Shown: positions 38,849 through 48,006, numbered from the stretch's first letter. The stretch: 64,000 nt of DNA from Shewanella metallivivens (GCF_028750675.1 NZ_JAQQPZ010000013.1:1021753-1085752); one strand, 5' to 3'. Made by a program: numbers and translations. The notes: generated by a model from the letters alone, not told the origin.

Positions 38849-39829
38849 TTATGCTTTACGCCACAGGGCGTAATTAATAAAAACCAAGTTAAGCAACAAA
38901 AATGCTGCTCCCGCGTTGTGAGAGACCGCAATACCTAAGGGTAAATTCATTACCACATTACTGATCCCAAGGCCGACTTGCACTATGACTAACAGCAGCA
39001 ATAAGTAGCCGCTGTTACGCATGGTATTTGAGTGTGAATGGCGTAATTTCATTGTGAGCCAAATCAGCATAACGGCGGTGACGACCGCCCAAACTCTGTG
39101 AGTCACATGAATTGTCATACGCGTTGGGTAGTCTAATACCCCAAATTCAAAACTGGGGTGTTCGCCTTGAAACGGCGAAAATGCATCTGCAAAACGGAGG
39201 TTATCAACCCAGTTGCCTTCGCAAATCGGTAACGTGGTGCAGGCTAATGCGGCATAGTTTGATGATGTCCAACCGCCTAACACAATCTGAATAATCAATA
39301 CCCCTAAACACACTAATGCCAAGGGCATTAATTTGCGTGCATGGCTATCGCCTCCGGGGATACGCAGTGGTTTAACGCGTAAATACAGCAGTAACAACAA
39401 GGCAAATAAACTAAAGCCGCCGATAAGGTGCGCCATCACCACGATTGGCATGAGCTTCATAGTGACAGTCCACATGCCAAGTGCAGCTTGAAAGATAATG
39501 AGTACGGCAATAAAGCTGGGTAATTTTTTAGGGGCTTGCGGCTGCTTAAGACATAAAATAAGAATAGCCAACACCATCAATCCTAATGTGCCAGCAATGT
39601 AGCGATGGATCATTTCAAGCCAGGCTTTTTCTGGCTCAATAGTCATATCAGGGAAATGCTGCTCGACTTTTGCAAGCTCATGACTTGCGCTGGGTACGGC
39701 TAAATGGCCATAGCATCCTGGCCAGTCAGGACAACCTAACCCCGCATCTGACAGGCGGGTATATGCACCCATTAAAATCACCGCAAGGGTGAACACTAAG
39801 GTGAACTTAATAAGCCTTTTTACTGCCAT
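38849..39829 (-). CDS. ctaA: Haem A synthase CtaA
   Basis: Membrane haem O monooxygenase, 326 aa, that converts haem O to haem A. Eight TMs. His ligands lie in [28 protein letters not shown] and SHNAGAAF; the Cys pair in [11 protein letters not shown] and [14 protein letters not shown] is typical of this branch. Its ATG overlaps the stop of the upstream gene by one base (TAATG). It follows the SCO-like unknown gene and precedes ctaB by 13 bp. Confidence 0.94.
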   Translation of the reverse strand: MAVKRLIKFTLVFTLAVILMGAYTRLSDAGLGCPDWPGCYGHLAVPSASHELAKVEQHFPDMTIEPEKAWLEMIHRYIAGTLGLMVLAILILCLKQPQAPKKLPSFIAVLIIFQAALGMWTVTMKLMPIVVMAHLIGGFSLFALLLLLYLRVKPLRIPGGDSHARKLMPLALVCLGVLIIQIVLGGWTSSNYAALACTTLPICEGNWVDNLRFADAFSPFQGEHPSFEFGVLDYPTRMTIHVTHRVWAVVTAVMLIWLTMKLRHSHSNTMRNSGYLLLLLVIVQVGLGISNVVMNLPLGIAVSHNAGAAFLLLNLVFINYALWRKA

Positions 39830-40380
39830 TAGCCAACCCTCGATAACTTAAGCATTTTGCGTAAATCGGCAATCATGGCTTTACCCTGGGTGATGTTGGC
39901 ATCACGACCCGCCACATCGTCATATTGCATAATCAAGCTGCCTAATGGGTCAACAATAATGACTTGTTGCTGGGTCATTAATGCCGCGATGGCTTTATTG
40001 GCGGTTACTTGCTCAAAAGGTATTTGTAATGTGGTGAGTATGCTGGTGTCGCTATGGCTATCAACCAAAATAATTGGGCTGACTCTGTCACGGTTTTTAC
40101 CTAGGGCGATGTAGCTTTGGTTAAGAAGGTATAATCTATCTTGGCATGATTGCTCACAGGTTTGTGGCAATAGATACAAGATCTGCCATGAATGTGGTTT
40201 TGGGTTGTCCATGGCTAAACTTTTATAGTTAATGTCGGCAGAAAGTAATGCCCCTTTATTGGTTGCACCGCCTTGGTACAACTCTAGGCTCAATACTAGT
40301 TTGGCCACCGCAATGGGTAACACAAACACCACCAATAATAAGATTAATGCTTTATTATTTTTTTTAGGTTGGGAGTTCAT
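39829..40380 (-). CDS. Membrane-anchored SCO-like protein in the cox locus
   Basis: Uncharacterised 183-aa protein. It has one N-terminal TM (ALILLLVVFVLPIAVAKLVLSL), then a domain of about 130 residues with WQILYLLPQTCEQSCQDRLY near residue 70. The C-x3-C motif and the preceding hydrophobic strand resemble the copper-binding loop of SCO proteins; I find no obvious equivalent of the SCO distal His. GAGGAGAT precedes the ATG. It is a fixed member of cox clusters in related bacteria as far as I recall, between SURF1 and ctaA. A role in oxidase assembly is inferred. Confidence 0.75.
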   Translation of the reverse strand: MNSQPKKNNKALILLLVVFVLPIAVAKLVLSLELYQGGATNKGALLSADINYKSLAMDNPKPHSWQILYLLPQTCEQSCQDRLYLLNQSYIALGKNRDRVSPIILVDSHSDTSILTTLQIPFEQVTANKAIAALMTQQQVIIVDPLGSLIMQYDDVAGRDANITQGKAMIADLRKMLKLSRVG

Positions 40381-40415
40381 TGTATCTCCTCGTCTTTTTA
40401 ATTGTTTTGTTGTAA

Positions 40416-41234
40416 TTATGATTGATGTCTAAATTGCCTTAAGGCTATCCAGAACATCAGCCCTAAAAATACCGCGGCCATGGTGAACCACTGCAAGGCA
40501 TAACCTTGATGTTTTTGCGCCGATAGCGGAATAGGCACCCAAGGCTGCGGCAGTGAGTGCTGAGGTACGTTATCTGGCTGTAATACCACTGCGGCAATGT
40601 CATGTTGTAATAATTGGGCTAACGCAGGCATGGTTAAGTTTTGAAACCGTATTGGCTTGTTTGGGTGTATTTCAGGATGAAGTTCATCACTTAATGGATT
40701 AACCTGTTTTTGATAAACCCGACCGGTGAATGCATATTGCCCAGCTTGAATGGGCGCTAAAGCGGGGAGTTCACGGCGGTCGTTACCTGCGCCCACAAAG
40801 CCTAATTCGACCAATATCCATGGTTGCTCAGCTGTGACTTCAAATACTTGATAGACAAGGTAACCTACCTGACCTTGATACACCTGATTATCGAGTAGTA
40901 ATAATGGTTGCTTAACAGGGGTAGCGTGTAGCGACAAACGATACCCAGTCAGTAAGTTGGATTCCTCAAAGGCAGATGGCTCCGCCTTTGTAAGTGAAAG
41001 CAGTTGCGGATAGTTGAGCGCGGCTTGTTGCTCACGTAATGCTAAGGTGTGTTGCCATTGTTGCTTAAACTCAGCTCGCGACAGTTGCCACAGTCCTAAC
41101 TTGACCAAAAGGGTAAACACGACCAAAGTAATCAATACCAATAACACGCGAGACACACTCACACCGCCAAAAGGATTGCCTGTGACAACACCATTGATTG
41201 TTAAGTTAGTTTTAGTCTCGTTGCTTGTATTCAT
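40416..41234 (-). CDS. SURF1 cytochrome oxidase biogenesis protein
   Basis: Assembly factor of the haem-copper oxidase, 272 aa. Two TMs flank a periplasmic domain: VSRVLLVLITLVVFTLLVKLGLWQLSRAEFKQ at the N-terminus, and YALQWFTMAAVFLGLMFWIAL at the C-terminus, both family signatures; ILVELGFVGAGNDRRELP and NPLSDELHPEIHPN lie between. It helps insert haem A into subunit I. Its 5' end is overlapped on the other strand by the DUF2909 gene. Confidence 0.92.
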   Translation of the reverse strand: MNTSNETKTNLTINGVVTGNPFGGVSVSRVLLVLITLVVFTLLVKLGLWQLSRAEFKQQWQHTLALREQQAALNYPQLLSLTKAEPSAFEESNLLTGYRLSLHATPVKQPLLLLDNQVYQGQVGYLVYQVFEVTAEQPWILVELGFVGAGNDRRELPALAPIQAGQYAFTGRVYQKQVNPLSDELHPEIHPNKPIRFQNLTMPALAQLLQHDIAAVVLQPDNVPQHSLPQPWVPIPLSAQKHQGYALQWFTMAAVFLGLMFWIALRQFRHQS

Positions 41235-41400
41235 AATATTTAACCTAGGCAGAGCTTTGTTTATTATGGTTAAAGGGCAGCATCAGCAGTCAATGAGTCA
41301 ATTTTTAGGGCGTCGTGTTTTATTTTCTGTTGTGGTTATTGTGGTGTTGCTGGTGGCCTTAGGGTTGGGCTATATTCAGCCCAACACACGGCCTTATTAA
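41182..41400 (+). CDS. DUF2909 twin-transmembrane protein
   Basis: Small 72-aa protein with two TMs (IVKLVLVSLLVFIIFNLGRA and VLFSVVVIVVLLVALGLGYI) separated by a basic hairpin (MVKGQHQQSMSQFLGRR) and ending in the family-type GYIQPNTRPY. GTG 41182 is the best start, with AAAAGGA a few bases before. It is encoded opposite to the cox genes, between coxC and SURF1, and overlaps the SURF1 5' end by 53 bp. This position is typical of DUF2909 in other gammaproteobacteria. Function unknown; an assembly role is likely from position. Confidence 0.8.
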   Translation: MTTPLIVKLVLVSLLVFIIFNLGRALFIMVKGQHQQSMSQFLGRRVLFSVVVIVVLLVALGLGYIQPNTRPY

Positions 41401-41407
41401 TCTGCAA

Positions 41408-42283
41408 TTACAATACGTACACAAAAATGAATAAGCATAGCCACACCACATCGACAAAGTGCCAATACCAACTCCCCGCCTGAAAGGCAAAATGCTTGTC
41501 TGGAGAAAAATGGCCTTTGATGATCCTGAGTAACAAAATAATCAAAAACAGTGTCCCTATGGTGACGTGCATGCCATGAAAACCGGTCAGCAAGAAGAAC
41601 GTATTCCCGTAAACGCCCGAGGTGAGCGTGAGGCCCATTTCTTGGTAAGCATGGCTGTATTCTTCCACTTGTAATGCAAGAAACACCGCGCCTAATATCA
41701 CCGTTAAGCTGAGCCAAATAATTAATGGTTTACGCTTGGCTTTTTCTAAACTGACATGCGCAAAGTGTAAGGTGACTGAAGATGTCAGTAAGATAATGGT
41801 GTTAATGAGCGGTAAGCCTGTCCACGGCATGGCTTCGGTGGTGGTGCCATCTGGAGTTTTAACTAATGGCCATACAGCTTCAAATGCTGGCCATAATACT
41901 TCTTGGGTCATGGCGTTATTTGAGGCGCCACCCAACCAGGGCACTGAGATCATGCGCGCATAAAACAAGGCACCAAAAAAAGCACCAAAAAACATAATTT
42001 CAGAAAAAATAAACCAGCTCATTCCTTGTCTAAACGACCGGTCCATTTGCGGCGAGTATAGGCCTGCCATTGATTCGTCTATTACGGCTTTAAACCAGCC
42101 AAAAATCATAAAAATAATCACCGCGATACCGGCTAACAATATGTAGCCACCAGAGGTTTTTTCGGTGGCCAGTTGTTGAATATAATTACCCGCACCAAAG
42201 GCAATTAAAAATAAGCCAATGGCGCCAATAATAGGCCAACCACTTTGGGCTGGTACGTAATAGGTTTGATGCTTTGTTGTCAT
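41408..42283 (-). CDS. coxC: Cytochrome c oxidase subunit III
   Basis: Seven-TM subunit III, 291 aa. Family features: YYVPAQSGWPIIGAIG, MSWFIFSEIMFFGAFFGALFY with the conserved Glu, and FFLLTGFHGMHVTIG, then YWHFVDVVWLCLFIFVYVL at the C-terminus. It stabilises subunit I and proton uptake. Starts with a 4-bp ATGA overlap on ctaG. Its stop is 7 bp from the convergent DUF2909 stop. Confidence 0.95.
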   Translation of the reverse strand: MTTKHQTYYVPAQSGWPIIGAIGLFLIAFGAGNYIQQLATEKTSGGYILLAGIAVIIFMIFGWFKAVIDESMAGLYSPQMDRSFRQGMSWFIFSEIMFFGAFFGALFYARMISVPWLGGASNNAMTQEVLWPAFEAVWPLVKTPDGTTTEAMPWTGLPLINTIILLTSSVTLHFAHVSLEKAKRKPLIIWLSLTVILGAVFLALQVEEYSHAYQEMGLTLTSGVYGNTFFLLTGFHGMHVTIGTLFLIILLLRIIKGHFSPDKHFAFQAGSWYWHFVDVVWLCLFIFVYVL

Positions 42284-42843
42284 CTTGCTGCTCCTTGCTT
42301 TGCCGATACCGCTAGTTTGTCAGTGATATCGTAAAGGGTATAAGAGAGAGTCAATGTATTAATGGACGCAGGCAAATCTGGGTCCACATAAAAAATCAGT
42401 GGTAGTTCAGCGCTAGTGTCAGCAGCGAGAGGTTGTTGATTAAAACAGAAGCATTCTGTCTTATTAAAATATGCCGCACCTTGACCAGGCGAAACCGATG
42501 GGATCGCTTGGCCAATAATGTTTTTTGCCGACAGGTTTTTAACTAGGAATTTGGCGTGGGTAAGCGCTCCAGGATGAACAGTAATTTGGTTCACTTTAGG
42601 GGCAAACTCCCATGGCATCCCCGATTGCACCTGGGTGACAAATTCAATGGTGACAGTACGATTTTGGTCAACAACGACCGCGTCATAACTGCTGGCGGTA
42701 TTTTGGGTTTTGCCGTTAATCCCCAAGGTATCGCACAACACGTCATAAAGCGGTACCAAGGCAAACCCAAACCCAAACATGCCTATAGAACCTAAAATAA
42801 GCATGGTGAGTAATTTACGGTTTGATTTTGGCGCTTGACTCAT
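42280..42843 (-). CDS. ctaG: Cytochrome c oxidase assembly protein CtaG (Cox11)
   Basis: Membrane-anchored copper chaperone, 187 aa, that helps form the CuB centre of subunit I. N-terminal TM (LLTMLILGSIGMFGFGFALVPLYDVLC), and the copper-binding Cys pair in FNKTECFCFNQQPL near residue 140, followed by FYVDPDLP, a Cox11 hallmark. It starts 1 bp after coxA ends and overlaps coxC by 4 bp, matching delivery of copper during coxA insertion. Confidence 0.95.
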   Translation of the reverse strand: MSQAPKSNRKLLTMLILGSIGMFGFGFALVPLYDVLCDTLGINGKTQNTASSYDAVVVDQNRTVTIEFVTQVQSGMPWEFAPKVNQITVHPGALTHAKFLVKNLSAKNIIGQAIPSVSPGQGAAYFNKTECFCFNQQPLAADTSAELPLIFYVDPDLPASINTLTLSYTLYDITDKLAVSAKQGAAR

Positions 42844-42844
42844 A

Positions 42845-44440
42845 TCACTTAATCTCCGGTGGGGTTGTAAACGAGTGATAAGGCGCAGGGCTAGGGATTG
42901 ACCACTCTAAGCCATCAGCGGCTTGCCATGGATTATCCCCAGCGGGCTTGCCGCCTTTAATACACTTAAGTACCACTGCCAGAAAAATCAATTGTGATAA
43001 ACCAAAGGCAAAGCCACCAATGGAGACAATTTGGTTAACGTCAGCAAACTGAATCGCATAGTCAGGTATACGACGTGGCATACCCGCTAATCCTAAAAAG
43101 TGCATAGGGAAAAACAACACGTTGACCGAAATCACCGAACACCAAAAATGCCACCTGCCAAGGGTTTCGCTATACATATTGCCGGTCCATTTAGGCAGCC
43201 AGTAATACGCTGCGGCCATAATGGAGAAGATGGCACCCGTCACCAGCACATAATGGAAGTGAGCCACCACAAAATAGGTGTCGTGGTATTGGAAATCCGC
43301 TGGCGTAATGGCGAGCATCAGTCCTGAGAATCCACCAATGGTGAATAAAATAATAAAGGCGACAGCAAACAGCATTGGGGTTTCAAAGGTCATTGACCCT
43401 CGCCACATAGTGGCTACCCAGTTAAACACTTTTACGCCCGTCGGCACGGCAATGAGCATGGTGCAGTACATGAAAAACAGTTCGGCAAATACTGGCATAC
43501 CCGTAGTAAACATATGGTGTGCCCAAACCAAAAACGACAAAATAGCGATACTAGCAGTTGCGTAAACCATTGATGAGTACCCAAATAATGGTTTTCGGCT
43601 AAAGGTGGGTACAATCGCCGAGATAATACCAAAAGACGGTAAAATCATGATGTAAACTTCTGGGTGACCAAAGAACCAGAAAATATGTTGGAACATCACT
43701 GGGTCGCCGCCACCTGCAGCATCAAAAAAGCTGGTGCCAAAAAACTTATCGGTAAGCACCATTGTCACTGCACCTGCAAGTACGGGCATAACGGCGATCA
43801 ATAAAAACGCTGTGATTAACCAGGTCCACACAAATAGCGGTAACTTCATCCAGGTCATTCCGGGCGCGCGCATATTAACGATGGTTACTACTACGTTAAT
43901 TGCACCCATAATTGAGCTTATTCCCATAATATGAATGGCAAATACAAACAGCGCCGTTGAATCAGGACTGTAAGTCGTTGATAACGGTGCGTAGAATGTC
44001 CAGCCGAAATTGGGTCCACCGCCTTCCATAAATAACGAACCCAGCAACATGGTGAACGCGAAAGGTAAAATCCAAAAACTCCAGTTATTCATGCGGGGTA
44101 AGGCCATATCTGGTGCGCCAATCATCATCGGAATGAGCCAGTTTGCCAGCCCGGTAAAGGCTGGCATTACTGCACCAAACACCATGACTAACCCATGTAC
44201 TGTGGTCATTTGGTTAAAAAAGTTTGGTTCAACTAACTGTAAACCAGGTTGAAACAGTTCGGCGCGGATGACCATTGCCATTGCGCCACCGGTTAAAAAC
44301 ATGATGAAACTAAACCATAAATACAAAGAGCCAATGTCTTTATGATTGGTGGTGAGAACCCAGCGCATTAGCCCTTTTGGGGCACCGTGATGATGCTCAT
44401 CATGCGCAGTGTCGATAGTATCGTGCGTTGTTGTGCTCAT
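42845..44440 (-). CDS. coxA: Cytochrome c oxidase subunit I
   Basis: Catalytic subunit of an aa3-type oxidase, 531 aa. Twelve TMs with the haem a His in TVHGLVMVFGAVMP, the proton-channel motif FTGLANWLIPMMIG, CuB His and Tyr in FGHPEVYIMILPSFG, the His pair in WAHHMFTTGM, K-channel residues, and DTYFVVAHFHYVL with both haem ligands. The start is ATG 44438-44440 with GGGGA upstream; a His-rich patch (HDEHHHGAPKG) follows. Clearly A-family, unlike a cbb3 oxidase. Confidence 0.97.
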   Translation of the reverse strand: MSTTTHDTIDTAHDEHHHGAPKGLMRWVLTTNHKDIGSLYLWFSFIMFLTGGAMAMVIRAELFQPGLQLVEPNFFNQMTTVHGLVMVFGAVMPAFTGLANWLIPMMIGAPDMALPRMNNWSFWILPFAFTMLLGSLFMEGGGPNFGWTFYAPLSTTYSPDSTALFVFAIHIMGISSIMGAINVVVTIVNMRAPGMTWMKLPLFVWTWLITAFLLIAVMPVLAGAVTMVLTDKFFGTSFFDAAGGGDPVMFQHIFWFFGHPEVYIMILPSFGIISAIVPTFSRKPLFGYSSMVYATASIAILSFLVWAHHMFTTGMPVFAELFFMYCTMLIAVPTGVKVFNWVATMWRGSMTFETPMLFAVAFIILFTIGGFSGLMLAITPADFQYHDTYFVVAHFHYVLVTGAIFSIMAAAYYWLPKWTGNMYSETLGRWHFWCSVISVNVLFFPMHFLGLAGMPRRIPDYAIQFADVNQIVSIGGFAFGLSQLIFLAVVLKCIKGGKPAGDNPWQAADGLEWSIPSPAPYHSFTTPPEIK

Positions 44441-44450
44441 TGGTTTTCCC

Positions 44451-46496
44451 CTACTGTCCATGACTAGCGACATCGGCCGCTTGTACTGCATCGCCAGAAT
44501 TATTGCCCCACGCATTACGCTCATAGGTAATCACTGCGGCCATTTGTTGTGGGCTGAGTTGCCCACTGAAAGCCTGCATTGCAGTGCCCGGTTTGCCATG
44601 CATAACCATCTCGATATGCCCGCTAACCGGCCCTGTGATTACCGGACTGCCAATGAGTGAGGGGAAAGCGCCAGGTATTCCTGCGCCAGTGGCTTGGTGG
44701 CAAGCTGCACATGTTGTGGCATAAACTTGTTCACCTTCTGCCATGAGCTGCTCCATGGTGAGTGTGGGTGATGCTTCTGGCGTGACGACTTTGTCAACGG
44801 CCTCGGTTACTTGATTAGCTGCATCGGTTACCGCGTTTGCAACAGTATCAGTGACAGCGGTTGCTGTATCAGTGACTTGCGCTGCTACAGTTGGCTGAGG
44901 CGTTTCGGCACCGTTATTTGCATAGTTGCTTATGTCTGCCGCCTGTACTGTATCACCAGTATTATTGCCCCACGCATTACGCTCATAAGTAATTACAGCA
45001 GCAATTTGTTGTAGGCTAAGCTGAGCACTGAATGCCTGCATTGCAGTGCCCGGTTTGCCATGCATAACCATCTCGATATGCCCGCTAACCGGCCCTGTGA
45101 TTACCGGGCTGCCAATGAGTGAGGGGAAAGCGCCAGGTATTCCTGCGCCAGTGGCTTGGTGGCAAGCTGCACATGTTGCGGCATAAACTTGCTCACCTTC
45201 TGCCATGAGCTGATCCATGGTGAGTGTGGGTAAATCTTCTGGCGCCACAACTTTTGTAACGGCTTCGACAGCTTGGTTCGCCGTATCAGCTACCGTATCC
45301 GCGGCATGACTAACAACAGCCGTTGCTGTATCTGTAATTTGTGCTGCGGCTGTTGGCTGAGGCGTTGCAGCGCCATTACTTGTAAAATGGCCTACGTCTG
45401 CTGCTTGCACGGCATCGCCACTGTTATTGCCCCATGCATTACGTTCATAGGTGATAACAGCGGCAATTTCTTGAGCAGAGAGTTGTTTTGCAAAGGCTTG
45501 CATAGCTGTACCGGGCTTACCGTTAATCACAATATCAAGGTGACCTTGCACAGGGCCTTTAATCATTGGGCTGCCAATCAGCGATGGAAAAACACCTGGT
45601 AGACCTGCGCCATTAGGTTGATGGCATGCTGCACAGCGGGCTAGATAAACTTGTTCACCTTGTTTGCTTAAATCTTCAAGGGATAAGGTTTGTGACATGG
45701 ATGCAGCCGCTGCAGCGGCTTCGGTTTCAGCCAGTTGTTTTTGTTCTACTAGCCAGTTATCAAAATCCGCTTCAGATAGCGCATTAACCACAATGGGCAT
45801 AAAGCCATGATCTTTACCGCACAGTTCAGCGCATTGACCGCGGTAAATGCCGGGTTTGTCGATGCGAGTCCAGGCTTCGTTAATAAAACCGGGATTTGCG
45901 TCTTTTTTAACCGCAAAGGCGGGCACCCACCAAGAATGGATAACATCATCTGAGGTCATCAAAAAACGTACTTTGCGATTAATCGGCAATACCAGTGGTT
46001 TGTCTACTTCAAGGAGGTAATTATCACCTTTGGTTTGGTCGCCATCGATTTGTTCTCTGGGGGTTGAGAGCGTGCTGTAAAACTCGATGTCTTTATCGAA
46101 ATAGCTGTAATGCCATTTCCATTGCGATCCTGTAATTTTAATGGTCAGATCCGCGTTACTGGGATCTTCCATTGCAATGAGGGTTTTGGTGGCAGGAATT
46201 GCCATCGCAATTAAAATGATAAACGGGATGACGGTCCAAGCGATTTCCACTTTGGTACTTTCGTGAAAGTTGGCCGCGACAGCACCTTTAGATTTACGGT
46301 GATAGATCATCGAGTAAATCATGATCCCAAACACCACTAACCCAATTGCACAACAGATATATAAAATCGTCATGTGGAGGTCGTAAACCCTACCACTGAT
46401 ATCTGTTACCCCTTGAGTCATGTTGAGGGGCATTTCTGCAGCCCCGAGTGGAAGTGCTAACAGCACCACCAACAAACAATACCACCTTTGCTTCAC
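44451..46496 (-). CDS. coxB: Cytochrome c oxidase subunit II fused to three cytochrome c domains
   Basis: Electron-entry subunit, 681 aa. Signal peptide, two TMs, the cupredoxin domain with CuA ligands (DDVIHSWWVP; CAELCGKDHGFM, residues about 190-235), then three haem c domains with CAACH at about 288, 442 and 596, each with a later Met ligand segment (GTAMQAF). A Val/Thr/Ala-rich linker of about 60 residues separates the domains. Domains 2 and 3 are nearly identical over a 462-bp unit. caa3-type subunits usually have one such domain and some have two. The start is GTG 46494-46496 with AGGAG upstream. First gene of the cox operon. Confidence 0.95.
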   Translation of the reverse strand: MKQRWYCLLVVLLALPLGAAEMPLNMTQGVTDISGRVYDLHMTILYICCAIGLVVFGIMIYSMIYHRKSKGAVAANFHESTKVEIAWTVIPFIILIAMAIPATKTLIAMEDPSNADLTIKITGSQWKWHYSYFDKDIEFYSTLSTPREQIDGDQTKGDNYLLEVDKPLVLPINRKVRFLMTSDDVIHSWWVPAFAVKKDANPGFINEAWTRIDKPGIYRGQCAELCGKDHGFMPIVVNALSEADFDNWLVEQKQLAETEAAAAAASMSQTLSLEDLSKQGEQVYLARCAACHQPNGAGLPGVFPSLIGSPMIKGPVQGHLDIVINGKPGTAMQAFAKQLSAQEIAAVITYERNAWGNNSGDAVQAADVGHFTSNGAATPQPTAAAQITDTATAVVSHAADTVADTANQAVEAVTKVVAPEDLPTLTMDQLMAEGEQVYAATCAACHQATGAGIPGAFPSLIGSPVITGPVSGHIEMVMHGKPGTAMQAFSAQLSLQQIAAVITYERNAWGNNTGDTVQAADISNYANNGAETPQPTVAAQVTDTATAVTDTVANAVTDAANQVTEAVDKVVTPEASPTLTMEQLMAEGEQVYATTCAACHQATGAGIPGAFPSLIGSPVITGPVSGHIEMVMHGKPGTAMQAFSGQLSPQQMAAVITYERNAWGNNSGDAVQAADVASHGQ

Positions 46497-46512
46497 AAGA
46501 CTTCTCCTCTGA

Positions 46513-46531
46513 TAATTGCAAATAGCAATTA
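46513..46531 (-). promoter_or_regulatory. Short inverted repeat next to the coxB ribosome site
   Basis: Perfect 7-bp arms TAATTGC / GCAATTA around AAATA, ending 16 bp before the GTG start. It could be an operator or a weak mRNA hairpin. Confidence 0.35.
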
Positions 46532-46619
46532 CAAAGAAGAGTCACACAGTAAGTCTCTGCTCTATGCAAACTCTTCGATTCCCAAAAAAGTTTGATGACC
46601 TCAAAGTACTCTGGTGGTT

Positions 46620-46645
46620 GTAGGCTGCAAGCCTACGCATTTTTT
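46620..46645. promoter_or_regulatory. Hairpin in the coxB upstream region
   Basis: GTAGGCT / AGCCTAC with a 3-nt loop, followed on the plus strand by a T6 run. It looks like a terminator, but no plus-strand gene runs into it. It may be leader structure of the cox transcript. Confidence 0.35.
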
Positions 46646-46795
46646 GTTAGCTGAACACCACACTTGTACCTACGACTGAACTAATCAATTTATGTTGACG
46701 TGTTCCCATCGATGGCTGTTGTGCTGCCAATTCACGTCATATTAAGGATAGACAATGTTTCACCCTTGTTAACAACATTACTTGTAGATCAAACA

Positions 46796-46809
46796 TTGAT
46801 CAAGATCAC
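46796..46809 (-). promoter_or_regulatory. Predicted FNR/EtrA-type site in the cox promoter region
   Basis: TTGAT-CAAG-ATCAC matches the FNR consensus TTGAT-N4-ATCAA at 9 of 10 positions. It lies about 300 bp upstream of coxB, between the sulA terminator and the cox operon. The intergenic region 46497-46888 otherwise has no gene. Confidence 0.45.
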
Positions 46810-46844
46810 TTTGTTCGCTAATCGTCTGAAAAAATGCAAAAAAA

Positions 46845-46869
46845 AAGCCCTGATTTGAATGCAGGGCTT
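46845..46869 (-). terminator. Terminator of lexA-sulA
   Basis: Stem aagccctg / cagggctt with a 9-nt loop and a long T run on the minus strand, 20 bp after the sulA stop. Confidence 0.88.
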
Positions 46870-46888
46870 GGTGTTTATGGGTTCGTCG

Positions 46889-47395
46889 TTAATGAAATGC
46901 TGAAAAATTACTTGTTGCGGTTGTTATAGATGGATTAACAATTTGGTGTTTTTCAGGTGAGTGAGCATTCACATCTTCAATCACCACACCTAAAGCTCGG
47001 GCACTTTTTGCAACGATTTCTAATCGGCGGCTGTCGCGAGCATCGAGTGAGCTAGTCCAGGTAATGACCGCACTAGAGGTGCCGCTGGTTAATGCTTTTT
47101 CCATGGCCCATAAAGTTTCAACTTCATCTTTAGTATGTACTAATAAGATGCGATCCATTCTTACACCTGCATTGGCAAGCATGTGCTTGTAACCAATGTG
47201 TGGTGGGCTAATTAATACAATCCAGCGTCCTTGTTGGCTTAAGCTTGCTAGTTGGCTACACAGTTGCCCTAGCTCAGACTCACCTTGAGTAACGGTTTGT
47301 AATGTTTGAATGGTTTGGTTGCCATATATATCAGCTTCTGTTAAATCAACCCATAAGCCTGGGTGGCGCGGGGCGGTGCCCATTAGTTTGTTCAT
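46889..47395 (-). CDS. sulA: SOS cell-division inhibitor SulA
   Basis: SulA/RecA-like protein of 168 aa (E. coli 169) that blocks FtsZ during the SOS response. RecA-like core segments seen: [35 protein letters not shown] and [26 protein letters not shown] 47393-47395 overlaps the lexA stop (ATGA), so the two are one SOS operon, the order found in Shewanella and pseudomonads rather than the free-standing sulA of E. coli. The short N-terminus lacks the Lon-recognition features I would need to compare. Confidence 0.88.
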   Translation of the reverse strand: MNKLMGTAPRHPGLWVDLTEADIYGNQTIQTLQTVTQGESELGQLCSQLASLSQQGRWIVLISPPHIGYKHMLANAGVRMDRILLVHTKDEVETLWAMEKALTSGTSSAVITWTSSLDARDSRRLEIVAKSARALGVVIEDVNAHSPEKHQIVNPSITTATSNFSAFH

Positions 47396-48006
47396 AACCA
47401 ATCTCCATTACGGATAACGCCAACGGCAAGCCCTTCAATGGTGAGGCTTTGGCAACTTAAGTCTACTTTAATCGGGTTATATGCTTCGTTTTCAGCATGT
47501 AGATACACCACATTGCCTTTTTTCTCGAAACGTTTAACCGTAACGTCGTCTTCAACGCGGGCCACAACAACTTGGCCATTACGTGCTTGTTGCATTTTAT
47601 GAACGGCCAGTAAGTCGCCTTCTAAAATGCCAATGTCTTTCATACTGTCACCACGTACTCGCAATAAAAAATCTGCGGCGGGTTTAAACATGCTTGGGTC
47701 AACTTGATAATATTGCTCAACATGTTCTTGCGCTAAAATTGGTTCGCCTGCGGCAACTTGACCAATAAGCGGTAAACCAGATTCTTGCTCTTCTTCATGA
47801 GGTAAGCGGATACCTCTTGAAGTACCAGGCATGATCTCGATAAAGCCTTTTTTGGCTAATGCTTTTAAATGCTCTTCGGCAGCATTTGCACTTTTAAAGC
47901 CAAGACGTTTTGCAATTTCAGCACGAGTCGGTGGCATACCGGTTTCGGCAATATTGTTTTTAATTAAGTCTAAAATCTCTGCTTGGCGTGGCGTTAACGG
48001 TCTCAT
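47392..48006 (-). CDS. lexA: SOS repressor LexA
   Basis: Transcriptional repressor, 204 aa (E. coli 202). Winged-helix domain [15 protein letters not shown] to about residue 70 with [21 protein letters not shown]; the Ala-Gly cleavage site lies in [11 protein letters not shown] near residue 87; catalytic Ser in RGDSMKDIG and Lys in [10 protein letters not shown]. RecA filaments trigger self-cleavage. Two LexA boxes lie just upstream, so it is self-repressed. Confidence 0.97.
   Translation of the reverse strand: MRPLTPRQAEILDLIKNNIAETGMPPTRAEIAKRLGFKSANAAEEHLKALAKKGFIEIMPGTSRGIRLPHEEEQESGLPLIGQVAAGEPILAQEHVEQYYQVDPSMFKPAADFLLRVRGDSMKDIGILEGDLLAVHKMQQARNGQVVVARVEDDVTVKRFEKKGNVVYLHAENEAYNPIKVDLSCQSLTIEGLAVGVIRNGDWL

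Noticed and set aside
42845..46496. cox locus as a cbb3-type oxidase
   Set aside because: CoxB has CuA ligands, CoxA has the HPEVY motif and HFHYVL region of A-type oxidases, and ctaA makes haem A.
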